Positions 52,436-61,838 are shown, counted from the first letter of the stretch. The stretch is 64,000 nt of DNA from Kitasatospora sp. NBC_00240 (GCF_026342405.1 NZ_JAPEMU010000001.1:8432001-8496000), one strand, 5' to 3'. Notes: generated by a model not told the origin, from the letters alone. Made by a program: numbers and translations.

Positions 52436-53581
52436 TCAGTTGCCCGCGGGGGCGGGCTGCGGGTTGACCGTCACGGTACGGGCGTCGTTGACGTTGTCGG
52501 CGGTGACCGGGCTGCGCCGGGACAGCAGGTAGATCACCGTCGCCGCGACCACGGCGGCCACCGCCACCGCCACCGTCCCGATCGTTCCGCCGTGCACCAC
52601 GACGGCGGAGGCTGCTCCGCCGATCAGGCCCGCCGCCGGCAGGGTGATCAGCCAGGCGACGGCCATCCGGCCGGCCGTGTTCCAGCGGACCTGCGACCGG
52701 CGGCGGCCGAGCCCGGCGCCGATGATGCTGCCGCTGCAGACCTGCGTGGTGGAGAGCGCGAACCCGAGGTGGGCGGAGCTGAGGATGACCGTGGCGGAGG
52801 CCGTCTCGGCGGCGAAGCCCTGCGGCGAGCGGATGTCGGTCAATCCCCGGCCCAGTGTCCGGATGATGCGCCAGCCACCGAGGTAGGTCCCCAGGCCGAT
52901 GGCCAGGCCCGCGGTGAGGACCACCCAGGTCGGCGGCCCCGAACCGGAGGCCAGCGCGCCCGCGGAGATCAGGCTGAGGGTGATCACGCCCATCGTCTTC
53001 TGCGCGTCGTTGGTGCCGTGGGCGAGCGAGACCAGTGAGGCCGACCCGATCTGCCCGAACCGGAAGCCCCGGTCCACCGACGCCTCGCCGGCCCGCCCGC
53101 TGAGCCGGTAGGCCAGCCGGGTGGCCAGCAGTGCGGCGATCCCGGCGACCACCGGTGCGGCGAACGCCGGGATGATGATCTTTTCGAGCACCTCGGTGAA
53201 GTTCACGGCTTTCAGCCCCGCACCGACCCAGGCCGCGCCGATCAACCCGCCGATCAGCGCGTGCGACGAGCTCGACGGGAGTCCGAGCAACCAGGTGAGC
53301 AGGTTCCAGAGGATCGCGCCGACCAGCCCCGCGAAGATCATGCCCAGGGTGATGAGTCCGTCGTTCACGATGCCGCCGGAGATCGTTTTGGCCACCGCCG
53401 TGGACAGGAAGGCGCCGACCACGTTGAGGACGGCGCTCACCAGCACGGCCACCCTCGGGGGCAGCGCGCCGGTGGCGATCGACGTGGCCATGGCGTTCGC
53501 GGTGTCGTGGAAACCGTTGGTGAAATCGAACGCCAGGGCTGTGATGATCACCATCACGAGAAGGAACGTGATGTGGGTCAT
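52436..53581 (-). CDS. pit: PiT-family inorganic phosphate transporter
   Basis: 381 residues with the two inverted PiT repeats: ALAFDFTNGFHDTANAMATS near the N-terminus and SLVSLAHGTNDAQKTMGVIT in the second half, and about ten helices. It imports phosphate (as metal-phosphate) with protons. ATG 53581 begins the first helix; the upstream frame extension has no ribosome site. No PHO box was seen upstream. Confidence 0.93.
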   Translation of the reverse strand: MTHITFLLVMVIITALAFDFTNGFHDTANAMATSIATGALPPRVAVLVSAVLNVVGAFLSTAVAKTISGGIVNDGLITLGMIFAGLVGAILWNLLTWLLGLPSSSSHALIGGLIGAAWVGAGLKAVNFTEVLEKIIIPAFAAPVVAGIAALLATRLAYRLSGRAGEASVDRGFRFGQIGSASLVSLAHGTNDAQKTMGVITLSLISAGALASGSGPPTWVVLTAGLAIGLGTYLGGWRIIRTLGRGLTDIRSPQGFAAETASATVILSSAHLGFALSTTQVCSGSIIGAGLGRRRSQVRWNTAGRMAVAWLITLPAAGLIGGAASAVVVHGGTIGTVAVAVAAVVAATVIYLLSRRSPVTADNVNDARTVTVNPQPAPAGN

Positions 53582-53677
53582 GCAGCCAGTAGAACAGCGC
53601 CCGATGCTGTCGCGCGCTGCGACACTCGCCGCAGCCGGTCCGATTGTCGGATTGCAGATGGCATACACACGATCCTT

Positions 53678-53723
53678 CCCGGCCAGGTTCGGGTCGAGCA
53701 CGTTCGACCCGAACCCGGCCGGG
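53678..53723. terminator. Long hairpin after the DoxX gene
   Basis: A 12-bp perfect stem GGTTCGGGTCGA / TCGACCCGAACC with a 6-nt loop is extended by a 7-bp stem CCCGGCC / GGCCGGG beyond a single mismatch. It is 27 bp past the leftward DoxX stop. Confidence 0.75.
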
Positions 53724-53749
53724 AGGCACCCGGGATCGCCGGGCCGGAG

Positions 53750-54205
53750 CTAGGCGCGGGTCCTGGCCGGGGTCAGCCCCGGCCGGCCGGCCGACGGGCG
53801 GCGCAGCAGCCCGTCGAGGGCGAGACTGCCGGGCCCGGTGACCGCGAGGGCCAGGAAGGCCCAGCAGAACAGCACGGCGAGTTCACCGCCGTTCTGGATC
53901 GGCCACAGCGCCTTCTCCTGGTGCACCGAGAAGTAGGCGTAGGCCATCGAACCCGAGCACAGCAGGGCGGCCGGCCGGGTGCCGAGCCCAAGCAGCACCA
54001 GCACACCGCCCGCCAGCTGGATGAGCGCGGCCCACCATCCGGGCCACTGCCCGACCGGGACGGTGCCGCCGCCGCGCGTGCCGCCCAGCACCCCGAAGAG
54101 CGAGGCGGCGCCGTGGCACGAGAACAGCAGGGCGGTGACGATCCGGAACAGTGCCAGCGTGTGGGGCCTGGCGGGTTCGAGCACGGTACGGGGATCGAAG
54201 GACAC
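53750..54205 (-). CDS. DoxX-family membrane protein
   Basis: 151 residues with four helices: ALFRIVTALLFSCHGAASLF, WWAALIQLAGGVLVLLGLGT, RPAALLCSGSMAYAYFSV and GGELAVLFCWAFLALAVTGP. The family includes respiratory/thiol-redox subunits and many proteins of unknown role. GTG 54205 follows GAGGAG by 6 bp. It is monocistronic as far as can be seen. Confidence 0.88.
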   Translation of the reverse strand: MSFDPRTVLEPARPHTLALFRIVTALLFSCHGAASLFGVLGGTRGGGTVPVGQWPGWWAALIQLAGGVLVLLGLGTRPAALLCSGSMAYAYFSVHQEKALWPIQNGGELAVLFCWAFLALAVTGPGSLALDGLLRRPSAGRPGLTPARTRA

Positions 54206-54692
54206 GGGGACTCCTCGGTCGGCGTCCGGCCGGCGGCCGGTACGGGGATCGTTCGGACCCGGCGCCGGCCCCACTCCGGCGCCGTCGGGCAGTCCGGTCG
54301 TCCGTCACCCGGTCGCGGTCCCCGACCCGGCGCACCCGCACACGCCTCGACGGCGCGGGACAGGTGCGCCGCCCGGCCCGTGGGCGTCCGGCACCGGCGG
54401 GCGGACGTCGGTCCGGCCCGCCGGTCGAAGACCCCGGTGCCTGGTGCGGCCGTGCTGGGCTGCGCCGGGTGATCGGTTGACCTGGCACCGACAATTCTGT
54501 CGCACCGTCAGGTCCCGGCGGCAGTCCTGTGAACCTCAAAGATTCCTCAAGTCGCCGTTCCATGTCCGGAATCCGCCGCTCGGCGTCCGGCGCCGGACAC
54601 CGGGCGACCCCCGTCGCCCCGTGGCCTTCGTTGCTCTCGTCACCCCGATGCCCCCGTTCGGCCCGCTGCGGCAGCCCCGCTCGCGCGTCGCG
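54206..54692. other. Intergenic region between DoxX and NlpC/P60 genes
   Basis: 487 bp with no supported gene. It contains the DoxX promoter region and the 3-prime side of the NlpC/P60 gene. No clear hairpin or repeat was seen. Confidence 0.4.
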
Positions 54693-55727
54693 TCAGACCC
54701 GGCGGATCGTGTTGATCGGCATGGCGTCCGCCTTCATCACCTTGACCACGTCACCGCTGTGCGGCGCGTGCACCACCATCCCGTTGCCGATGTACATCCC
54801 GACGTGGTGCCGGTCGCTGCCGTAGATCACCAGGTCGCCGGGCTGCGCCTCGGCCAGCGAGGGCACCCGGGTGCCGACGTTGCCCTGCTCCTGGGAGGTG
54901 CGCGGCAGGGAGACGTTGGCCTGGCGGTAGGCCCACACCATCAGGCCCGAGCAGTCGAACATGTCGGGGCCGACGGAGCTCCAGTGGTACGGCGCGCCCT
55001 GCTTGCTCATCGCCTTGGCGACCGCGACACCGGCGTAGCCGCCGGCCTGCGGCAGCGAGCCGAGGTCCACCCGGACGGCGTCGCGCGAGGCGCGGCCGTC
55101 CCCCTGGGTGATCGAGGCGCGGTCGGCGGCGCTGAGCGAGTTCAGCAGCGCGTTCGCCTCCTGGAGCTTCTTGTTGACGTCCGCCTTGGCCTGGTTGAGC
55201 TCCTTGGTGGTCTCGTCCAGCGAGGAGAGGACGGCGGCGGCCTCGGTCTTCTGCTGGTCGAGCCGGCGCTGCTGGTCCTGAAGACCCTTCAGTGCCTCCG
55301 CCTGGCTGGAGGTGGCCTGCTGGACGCTGGTCGCCTGCTGGAGGTAGCCGGAGGGGTCGGAGGTGAGCATCAGCTGGACGGAGGGATCGATCCCGCCGGT
55401 GCGGTACTGCTCGCCGGCCACCTCGGCCAGGCCGATCTGAAGGTGGGTCATCTGCTCCTGGCCCCGGGCCACCTGGTCCTGGAGTTGGTCGGCCTGTTTA
55501 CGCAGCTGGTCGGCCCGCTCCTTGGCGCCGTTGTAGCGTTCGGCGGCCTGCTCCTGTTCCGCGTTGAGCTGGTCGACCTGCGCCTTCACCTCCTCCTTCT
55601 TGGAGGGCGTGGTGGGCGCGGCGTGCGCGCTCATCTGGGCGGAGAGGGCGACTGTGGTCACCGCGGCAGCGGTGAGCACGGTCACCCGCGCGCGGCTCGG
55701 CTGCTTCGGACGGCGGTGGGAGGTCAA
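54693..55727 (-). CDS. Secreted NlpC/P60 peptidoglycan endopeptidase with coiled coil
   Basis: 344 residues from a TTG at 55727 with AAGGAG upstream. A signal peptide (RVTVLTAAAVTTVALSAQMS, cleavage after AHA) is followed by a long coiled coil (about 42-200, VDQLNAEQEQAAERYNGAKE and onward) and the NlpC/P60 domain with C259 (DMFDCSGLMVWAY), H308 (RHHVGMYIGNG) and H320 (VVHAPHSGD). This is the RipA-like actinomycete design: the coil controls or localises a D-Glu-DAP endopeptidase that cleaves wall peptides during growth or sporulation. Confidence 0.93.
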   Translation of the reverse strand: MTSHRRPKQPSRARVTVLTAAAVTTVALSAQMSAHAAPTTPSKKEEVKAQVDQLNAEQEQAAERYNGAKERADQLRKQADQLQDQVARGQEQMTHLQIGLAEVAGEQYRTGGIDPSVQLMLTSDPSGYLQQATSVQQATSSQAEALKGLQDQQRRLDQQKTEAAAVLSSLDETTKELNQAKADVNKKLQEANALLNSLSAADRASITQGDGRASRDAVRVDLGSLPQAGGYAGVAVAKAMSKQGAPYHWSSVGPDMFDCSGLMVWAYRQANVSLPRTSQEQGNVGTRVPSLAEAQPGDLVIYGSDRHHVGMYIGNGMVVHAPHSGDVVKVMKADAMPINTIRRV

Positions 55728-55752
55728 AGACCCACTCCTTCTTCCTGCGGAC

Positions 55753-55781
55753 TCACTCGATCGAGTGAATTTCCGGAAATT
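55753..55781. promoter_or_regulatory. Two adjacent perfect palindromes upstream of the NlpC/P60 gene
   Basis: TCACTCGATCGAGTGA (55753-55768) and AATTTCCGGAAATT (55768-55781) abut and share one base. They lie 26-54 bp upstream of the TTG start. Such AT-bearing palindromes are exceptional in this GC-rich window and look like operator sites. The message leader shows no match to the c-di-AMP riboswitch common before such genes. Confidence 0.65.
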
Positions 55782-56119
55782 AAGGTTTGACAACAACCTA
55801 GTAAAGCCAGGCGCATCCCACCACTCCCGTCCCACCAGGAACTTGCTTCCCCAGCACGGAATTCACGCGATCCACACACCGGCACCACCGGAGGGTTGAC
55901 CGACTGTCAGCCAGGTCCGACCGGCGGCGGACCCGCGCGCCGAAGGCTGCCCCGTACCCATCGGTCCGCCGCTTCGCCCCGCCCGATCGTGAACGGCCCA
56001 CCGACGCCGTCGCTCTCGCCCGGCCGCGAACGGGACGGCCCGCGGCGCTACCGGAGCCGATGTGCCCGCCCGCGTCCGGTGCGCGGGATGTCCGCTGCCT
56101 GGGCGGGCGGTACCGGGAG

Positions 56120-56612
56120 GGGGAAGCTGGCTGGCGAGGAAGTCACGCATGATCTGCAGGGCCTGCTCCGGGGGGACTTCGGCCCCGGGATCGTCCGGAA
56201 GTCCCTGGATCCGGATGCGGTGATGCTCCGCGAAGCCGCGGATTCCTTCGAAGGCCCGCCCTGCCCAGGGCGGAGAGGGTTCGGCCCGGCGGCAGGGCGT
56301 CCTCGACGTACCGGGGCACCGGACGCGGGGCCGGGGTGGGCCAGGTGCCGGGGGTCTCGCGGGGTCGTGAGGGTGAAGGCGTGCGAGATGGTCCGGGCGG
56401 CGGCGTCGCGCGCGGTGAACGGGGCGTCCGGGTCCCACTGTTCGCGCCGGGTCGCGATCAGCCAGGGTCGCGATCACTGAGGTGTCGCAGTGTTCCTCGT
56501 TGAACACCTGGCCCTCGGCCACCCAGGGGGAGACGACGACGGCGGGGACACCGTAGCGGTCGACCGTGAACCCGAGCTGCCCGGCCCGGGCCGACGGGTC
56601 GGGTGGCGGCAC
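56120..56612 (-). pseudogene. Decayed C-terminal part of a phosphoesterase (phospholipase C-like) gene
   Basis: Minus-strand pieces of one protein appear in alternating frames: RYGVPAVVVSPWVAEGQVFN and HCDTSVIATL (about 56560-56460), then in another frame DAPFTARDAAARTISHAFTL (about 56440-56380), then back in the first frame FEGIRGFAEHHRIRIQGLPD and EQALQIMRDFLASQ (about 56260-56130). This order is the C-terminus of PF04185-type phosphoesterases. The N-terminal catalytic part is missing, and the neighbouring hydrolase gene begins right there. It is therefore truncated and frameshifted at least twice. Confidence 0.75.
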
Positions 56613-56692
56613 CGGGCCGGGCGGCCGGCGGCGGGCAGGGGACCGTGCGGCAGCCGTCCCTCGGTGTCGGTGGCGTTGCCTAGCATGACGGC

Positions 56693-57463
56693 ATGCGTGA
56701 GTACTTCAGGGTGGGCGGGCGGCGGCTGTCGTATCTGGACTTCGGTGGTCCGGGCGTCCCGCTGCTGGCCCTCCACGGGCACTACAACGAAGCCTCGGCG
56801 TTCGAGCCGCTGGCCGGGGCACTGGCGCCACGCTGGCGGGTGATCGCGCTCGACCAGCGCGGGCACGGTGAGTCCGACCGGGCGCCGAGTTATGAACGGG
56901 ACGACTACGTGGCCGACATCGCGGCGTTCCAGCGCCATCTGGGCCTCGGCCCGGTGGCGGTCCTCGGCCACTCCCTGGGCGGCGTGAACGCCTACCAGTA
57001 CGCGGCGAGGCAGCCGGGCCGGGTCACCGCCCTGATCGTGGAGGACATCGGCGCGGTCGTGGACTGCGACTGGTCGTTCACCGAGCGGCTTCCCCGTGGC
57101 GCGTCGTCCCGCGGAGCGCTGATCGCGGCGCTCGGCGCGGCCGGGCCCTATCTGGAGTGTTCCGTACGGCGAACCGGGGACGGCTGGGGCTACTCGTTCG
57201 GCATCGAGGACACCGTGCGGTCCCAGCAGGCGCTCAACGGTGACCACTGGGACGACTGGACGGGGGTGCGGTGCCCGACCCTGCTCGTACGTGGAAGGCG
57301 GAGCGACGAACTGGCCGCCGACCACGCCCGTGCCATGGTGGCCGGCCGGGCCGAGCTGGTCGAGCTGGTCGAGCTGCCCACCGGGCACGTCGTGCACCAC
57401 GACGCGCCGGCCGGGTTCGCCGATGCCGTCCGCTCCTTCCTGGCCAGGTGCGGCTCGTCCTGA
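56693..57463 (+). CDS. Alpha/beta-fold hydrolase
   Basis: 256 residues. LLALHGHYNEASAFEPLAGA (oxyanion loop), ALDQRGHGESDRAPSYERDD, nucleophile in VAVLGHSLGGVNAYQYAARQ and catalytic His in LPTGHVVHHDAPAGF. Related to esterases, haloperoxidase-like and meta-cleavage hydrolases; substrate unknown. It is a single gene, with a hairpin overlapping its end. Confidence 0.88.
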   Translation: MREYFRVGGRRLSYLDFGGPGVPLLALHGHYNEASAFEPLAGALAPRWRVIALDQRGHGESDRAPSYERDDYVADIAAFQRHLGLGPVAVLGHSLGGVNAYQYAARQPGRVTALIVEDIGAVVDCDWSFTERLPRGASSRGALIAALGAAGPYLECSVRRTGDGWGYSFGIEDTVRSQQALNGDHWDDWTGVRCPTLLVRGRRSDELAADHARAMVAGRAELVELVELPTGHVVHHDAPAGFADAVRSFLARCGSS

Positions 57464-57482
57464 GAGGGAGGCGACGAGCCGC
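57450..57482. terminator. Hairpin overlapping the hydrolase stop
   Basis: GCGGCTCGTC (57450-57459) pairs perfectly with 57473-57482 across a 13-nt loop. The stem begins inside the last codons of the hydrolase gene. Confidence 0.6.
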
Positions 57483-57582
57483 CCGCCAGGACCTGGCCGC
57501 CCCGGGCCGACCGCTGCGCGCGGCCGGCCCCGAGCCGGCGTAGAGGGGCCCGGCGTACCGTCTCTGAGGGCCGAGAAGTCGG

Positions 57583-59280
57583 CTACAGCGCGGCCAGGTT
57601 GCCCTCCAGGTCGTCCAGGCCGAGCGAGCCCTGGGAGAGCGCCTTCATGTGCCAGGCCTTGAGGTCGAAGGCGGCGCCGTGCCGGGCCCGGGCCGCCTCC
57701 CGGCCCCGCAGCCAGGCGCGTTCGCCGAGCTTGTAGCCGATCGCCTGGCCGGGCCAGCCGAGGTAGCGGTTGATCTCGCTGATCCGGGCCGGTTCCGGGC
57801 TGCCGTTGTACGTGGCCATGAACTCCGTCGCCAGTTCCGGGGTCCAGGTCTCGCCGGGGTGGAACCCCGAGCCGGCCGGGACGGGCAGGCGCAGGTGCAT
57901 GCCGATGTCGATGATCACCCGGATGGTGCGCAGCATCTGCTCGTCCAGGAAGCCCAGCCGGTGGGCGGGTTCGGCGAAGAAGCCGAGGTCGTCCATCAGG
58001 CGCTCGGAGTACAGCGCCCAGCCCTCCAGGTTGGCGCTGACCTTGCCGAGGGTGACCTGGTAGGTGGAGAGCCGGTCGGCGACGTGGTTCCACTGGGCGA
58101 GCTGCAGGTGGTGGCCGGGTACGCCCTCGTGGTACCAGGTGCTGACCAGCTGCCAGGTGGGGAAGGTGTCCCGGCCCAGGGTCGGCAGATAGGTGCGGCC
58201 GGGGCGGCTGAAGTCCAGGCTGGGGGCGGAGTAGTAGGCGGCGGCGGAGCTGCCGGGCGGTGCGATGCGGGACTCCACCTTGCGGACCGGGCCCTGGATG
58301 TCGAAGTGGGTGCCGTCGAGGGCGTCGATCGCGCCGTCCATGAGCTGCTGGAGCCAGTCGCGGATGCCGTCCTCGCCCTTGATCGCGTGCCCGTGCTCCT
58401 CCAGGTGCCGCATGGTGGCCAGCGCGCCGGCGCCCGGCAGCACCCGCTCGGCCTCGGCCGCCATCTCGACCCGCAGCCGGTGGAACTCCTCCCAGGCCCA
58501 GTCGTAGGCCTCCGCCACGTCGAGGTCGGCGCCGGTGCCGAAGCGTACGGCCCGCAGGTAGCGCTCGCTGCCGACGGCGTCCGGGGTGCCGGCGGCCGCG
58601 GGCAGGTAGGTGTCGCGCAGCCAGTCGCGGAACTCGGCGACGGCGGCGGTGGCCGACAACGCGGCTCCGTCGAGTTCGGGGCGCAGGGGCTCCGGGCCGC
58701 CGGCCGCGAACCCGGCGAACCAGCCGGCCCCGCCGTCGGTCTCGCCGGTCCAGGCGGTGAGCTGGTCGACGACCACGGCCGCCTGGCGGGGCGCGGAGAG
58801 CAGTCCGCGCGAGATGCCCTCGGCGAGCGTGCGGCGGTAGCCGTCCAGGGCACCGGGCAGGTTGCGCAGCCGGCCGGCCACGGTGGCCCAGTCCTGCTCG
58901 GTGGCGGTCGGCATCAGGGTGAAGATCTCGCGGACCTGGTGGACGGGCGCGGCGACGTTGCGCAGCTGGCGGAAGTTGTCCCCGGCCTCCTGGACGGCCA
59001 GGGCGGCGGTGAGGCGTTCGCGCAGCAGCCGTGCGCAGACCTCCTCGTCCGGGTCCCACCGGTCCGGGCCGCCGGTGCGGGTCGCCTCGGCCGCGTCGAG
59101 TTCGGCGAGGGCACGCCGGTTGAGCGCGTCGGCCGCCTGGTAGCCCTCGGGGGAGAGGTCCGGCTGCCGCTGGTCCTCGGGGTGCAGGCCGAGCCAGGCG
59201 GCGACCGTCGGGTCGTGGGCGGCGACCCGGGCGACGTGCTCGTCCGCGATCCGGCTGGGTGTGATCATCTCATCTGCCAT
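57583..59280 (-). CDS. DUF885 metallopeptidase-like protein
   Basis: 565 residues, almost wholly helical, no signal peptide. The zinc-binding motif is WYHEGVPGHHLQLAQWNH, the DUF885 form of HExxH, and the C-terminal MATYNGSPEPARISEINRYL and WPGQAIGYKLGERAWL are conserved. These proteins are probable carboxypeptidase-like enzymes of the M32/thermolysin-like helical type. I chose ATG 59280 with AGGA upstream; ATG 59298 is possible. Confidence 0.88.
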   Translation of the reverse strand: MADEMITPSRIADEHVARVAAHDPTVAAWLGLHPEDQRQPDLSPEGYQAADALNRRALAELDAAEATRTGGPDRWDPDEEVCARLLRERLTAALAVQEAGDNFRQLRNVAAPVHQVREIFTLMPTATEQDWATVAGRLRNLPGALDGYRRTLAEGISRGLLSAPRQAAVVVDQLTAWTGETDGGAGWFAGFAAGGPEPLRPELDGAALSATAAVAEFRDWLRDTYLPAAAGTPDAVGSERYLRAVRFGTGADLDVAEAYDWAWEEFHRLRVEMAAEAERVLPGAGALATMRHLEEHGHAIKGEDGIRDWLQQLMDGAIDALDGTHFDIQGPVRKVESRIAPPGSSAAAYYSAPSLDFSRPGRTYLPTLGRDTFPTWQLVSTWYHEGVPGHHLQLAQWNHVADRLSTYQVTLGKVSANLEGWALYSERLMDDLGFFAEPAHRLGFLDEQMLRTIRVIIDIGMHLRLPVPAGSGFHPGETWTPELATEFMATYNGSPEPARISEINRYLGWPGQAIGYKLGERAWLRGREAARARHGAAFDLKAWHMKALSQGSLGLDDLEGNLAAL

Positions 59281-59644
59281 CCGGTCATCCTGACGCATCG
59301 TGATCGTCGGTGGGAGCGATTTTGACGGTGTGCAGGCGAGAATCCCGGAGGTCGGGTCCCCGGCGGGGCCGCGAACGGGTGCCGAGGGCCGTCCGCCGCT
59401 GCCGGGCGGACGTACGGCCGCACCGGCCCCGTGGGTACAGGGCCGGTGCGGTTTCCGGGCGGGCACTTCTCGGACGGGATCGGTCTTCGGACGCCACCGA
59501 GGGGTGGGAGCGGGCCCGCGGCGCTGCCGACGGATTCCGCACCCGGCGGCTGCGGAAAGCCGGTGCCGGTGACCTGGCGGTCCGGTGGCCCGGCGGTCCG
59601 ATGCGGGCCCGGCCCGCATCCAGGGATTCCGCGCCCGGCCGGTG
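59281..59644. other. Intergenic region, no gene seen
   Basis: 364 bp between the DUF885 start and the helicase stop, both leftward. It should hold the DUF885 promoter and helicase terminator; GC-rich with no distinctive element recognised. Confidence 0.4.
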
Positions 59645-61213
59645 CTACGCCGAGGCGGTCACACGCCTGGGTGCGCGGCGGCGGCCGGCAGAGGAGTCCT
59701 GGCTGCCCCGGCTGCCGGTGGCCCGGGTCTCGCCTGTGGCGCCGGCGGGGCGGCCGCGGCGGCCGCGGCCGGTGGACGGGCTGCGGCGGGGCCGCTCGAC
59801 GAGGGGGTCGGCGATCACGGTGGGGATGCCGGTGGGCACCCGGGCGCCGGTGATGCGGGCGAGCTCCTCGTCGCCGGCGGTGACCCGGGTGGTGACGGGG
59901 GTGATGGCTGCCGTGGTCATCATGCGGGCCATCTCGCGGCGCTGGTTGGGCAGCACCAGGGTGACGACGGTGCCGGACTCGCCGGCCCGGGCGGTGCGCC
60001 CGCCCCGGTGGAGGTAGTCCTTGTGGTCGTTCGGCGGGTCCAGGTTGACGACCAGGTCGAGCCCGTCGACGTGGATGCCCCGGGCGGCGACGTTGGTCGC
60101 GATCAGCGCGGTGACCTGGCCGGTGCGGAACTGCTCCAGGGTCCGGGTGCGCTGCGGCTGGGACTTGCCACCGTGCAGGGCCGCGGCCTTCACCCCGTTC
60201 GCGAGCAGGTCCTCCACCAGGCGGTCCGCGCCGTGCTTGGTGTCGATGAACATGATCACCCCGCCGTCCCGGGACGCGATGTGGGCGATCGTGGCGTTCT
60301 TGTCGAAGTTCTGCACGTGCAGCACGTGGTGCTCCATGGTGCTGACCGCTCCCGCGGACGGGTCCACCGAGTGCGTGACCGGGTCCTTGAGGAAGCGCCG
60401 CACCAGGCGGTCGACGTTGCGGTCCAGGGTGGCGGAGAAGAGCATCGTCTGCCCGTCCTGCTCGACCTGCTCCAGCAGCTCGGTGACCTGCGGCAGGAAG
60501 CCCATGTCGGCCATCTGGTCGGCCTCGTCCAGCACCGTGACGCCGACCCCGTCCAGCTGGCAGTCGCCGCGCTGGATCAGGTCCTTGAGCCGGCCGGGGG
60601 TGGCGACCACGACCTCCGCCCCGCGGTTCAGCGCCTGGGCCTGGCGGCCGATCGACATCCCGCCCACCACCGTCGCCATCCGCAGGCGGACCGCGTGGGC
60701 GTAGGGGGTGAGGGCCTCGGTGACCTGCTGCGCCAGTTCGCGGGTGGGGACCAGCACCAGCGCCAGCGGGCGGCGCGGTTCGGCCTTGCGCCCGGCGGTG
60801 CGGGCCAGCACGGCGAGGCCGAAGGCGATGGTCTTGCCGGAGCCGGTCCGGCCGCGTCCGAGGACGTCACGGCCGGCCAGCGAGTTCGGCAGGGTCGCGG
60901 CCTGGATCGGGAACGGCGCGGTGACGCCCTGGCGGGTCAGCGTCGAGAGCAGGGCCTTCGGCATGTCCAGCTCGTCGAAGGACTCGACGGCCGGCAGTGC
61001 CGGGGTGGTGCTCACCGGCATCGCGAACTCCCCCTGCGGGGCCGATCCCTGACGGCCACCGCGGCCGCCGGAGTACCGGCCGCCGGCCGGCCGGTCGCCG
61101 TAGAAGGAGCTGCCGCCGGAGCGGGAACCGGAGCGGGAACCGGCGGAGGAGCGGGAGCTGTCGGCCGAGCGGGAGCCGGCGCTGCGGTACGAGGGGCGAC
61201 TGGAACGGTTCAT
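59645..61213 (-). CDS. DEAD-box RNA helicase
   Basis: 522 residues. A Ser/Arg/Gly-rich N-terminus (SYRSAGSRSADSSRSSAGSR, about 1-60) precedes the core: Q motif FPIQAATLP, motif I GRGRTGSGKT, Ia VPTRELAQQ, II VLDEADQM, III LFSATL, V ATNVAARGIHVDG and VI HRGGRTARAGESG. The C-terminal tail is basic and RNA-binding-like. It is RhlE-like and may act in cold adaptation or ribosome assembly. The cold-shock gene just upstream on the same strand supports a cold link. ATG 61213 follows GAGGAAGG. Confidence 0.93.
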   Translation of the reverse strand: MNRSSRPSYRSAGSRSADSSRSSAGSRSGSRSGGSSFYGDRPAGGRYSGGRGGRQGSAPQGEFAMPVSTTPALPAVESFDELDMPKALLSTLTRQGVTAPFPIQAATLPNSLAGRDVLGRGRTGSGKTIAFGLAVLARTAGRKAEPRRPLALVLVPTRELAQQVTEALTPYAHAVRLRMATVVGGMSIGRQAQALNRGAEVVVATPGRLKDLIQRGDCQLDGVGVTVLDEADQMADMGFLPQVTELLEQVEQDGQTMLFSATLDRNVDRLVRRFLKDPVTHSVDPSAGAVSTMEHHVLHVQNFDKNATIAHIASRDGGVIMFIDTKHGADRLVEDLLANGVKAAALHGGKSQPQRTRTLEQFRTGQVTALIATNVAARGIHVDGLDLVVNLDPPNDHKDYLHRGGRTARAGESGTVVTLVLPNQRREMARMMTTAAITPVTTRVTAGDEELARITGARVPTGIPTVIADPLVERPRRSPSTGRGRRGRPAGATGETRATGSRGSQDSSAGRRRAPRRVTASA

Positions 61214-61518
61214 GCGGGAGACCTTCCTCGGGTCGGCACGCCACGAGGAAGGCTCCGCGGCGCGAGGCGCCGGCGGAGACCGCAAGTCAACGGGCCGGAA
61301 GTACGACGGGCGGAGCGTGGACGGTGGAACCGTGCGGCACGTCACCTACGGTCGGCGCTCACCGCGGAGGGCGGGAGCGAAGAACCTCGAACCGTGAGCT
61401 GTCACGGCAGGGCGCCGATCCGGACGAGACGCCGTGCGTCTCACGTGGGGATGGTCGCCGGTGGCGGAACCGGTGGGCCTGAGCGGCCCAGGGAGGCGCC
61501 GGGGGCACGACGCCGAGG

Positions 61519-61552
61519 GGGCCCGCACCGGGCATGTACGCGGTGCGGGCCC
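61519..61552. terminator. Hairpin after the cold-shock gene
   Basis: GGGCCCGCACCG (61519-61530) pairs perfectly with 61541-61552 (12 bp, 10-nt loop), 32 bp past the leftward stop at 61584. The gap from here to the helicase start (61214-61518) shows no gene. Confidence 0.75.
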
Positions 61553-61583
61553 TCGCTGCCAGGCGGGTGCCCTGGCGGAAAAA

Positions 61584-61787
61584 CTACAGCGGACGAATGT
61601 TCTCGGCCTGCGGGCCCTTCTGGCCCTGCGTGACGTCGAACTCGACCTTCTGGCCCTCGAGCAGCTCACGGAAGCCGTTGGCGTTGATGTTCGAGTAGTG
61701 GGCGAACACGTCAGGACCGCCACCCTCCTGCTCGATGAAGCCGAAGCCCTTTTCCGCGTTGAACCACTTCACAGTGCCATTAGCCAT
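61584..61787 (-). CDS. Cold-shock protein (CspA family)
   Basis: 67 residues, a complete OB-fold CSD protein: TVKWFNAEKGFGFIEQEGG (RNP1) and DVFAHYSNI (RNP2). It binds single-stranded RNA/DNA and melts RNA structure; some family members prevent transcription termination. AAGGAG lies upstream of the ATG at 61787, followed by a run of T. The leader of about 150 nt is structured (see the next entries). Confidence 0.96.
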   Translation of the reverse strand: MANGTVKWFNAEKGFGFIEQEGGGPDVFAHYSNINANGFRELLEGQKVEFDVTQGQKGPQAENIRPL

Positions 61788-61813
61788 AAAAAAATCTCCT
61801 TCAAGGGGCTGTC

Positions 61814-61838
61814 CGGAGCCCGCACAGTGCGGGCTCCG
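61814..61838 (-). promoter_or_regulatory. Leader hairpin 2 of the cold-shock mRNA
   Basis: The two 12-nt arms 61814-61825 and 61827-61838 are perfectly complementary around one base. It lies 27 nt before the ATG, close to the ribosome site, so it could affect translation or mRNA stability. Confidence 0.6.

Noticed and set aside
53582..53680. PHO boxes before the PiT gene
   Set aside because: No GTTCACC-type direct repeats could be found on either strand.
55728..55990. c-di-AMP riboswitch before the NlpC/P60 gene
   Set aside because: Such riboswitches often precede these genes, but the conserved riboswitch segments are not seen here; palindromic DNA is found instead.
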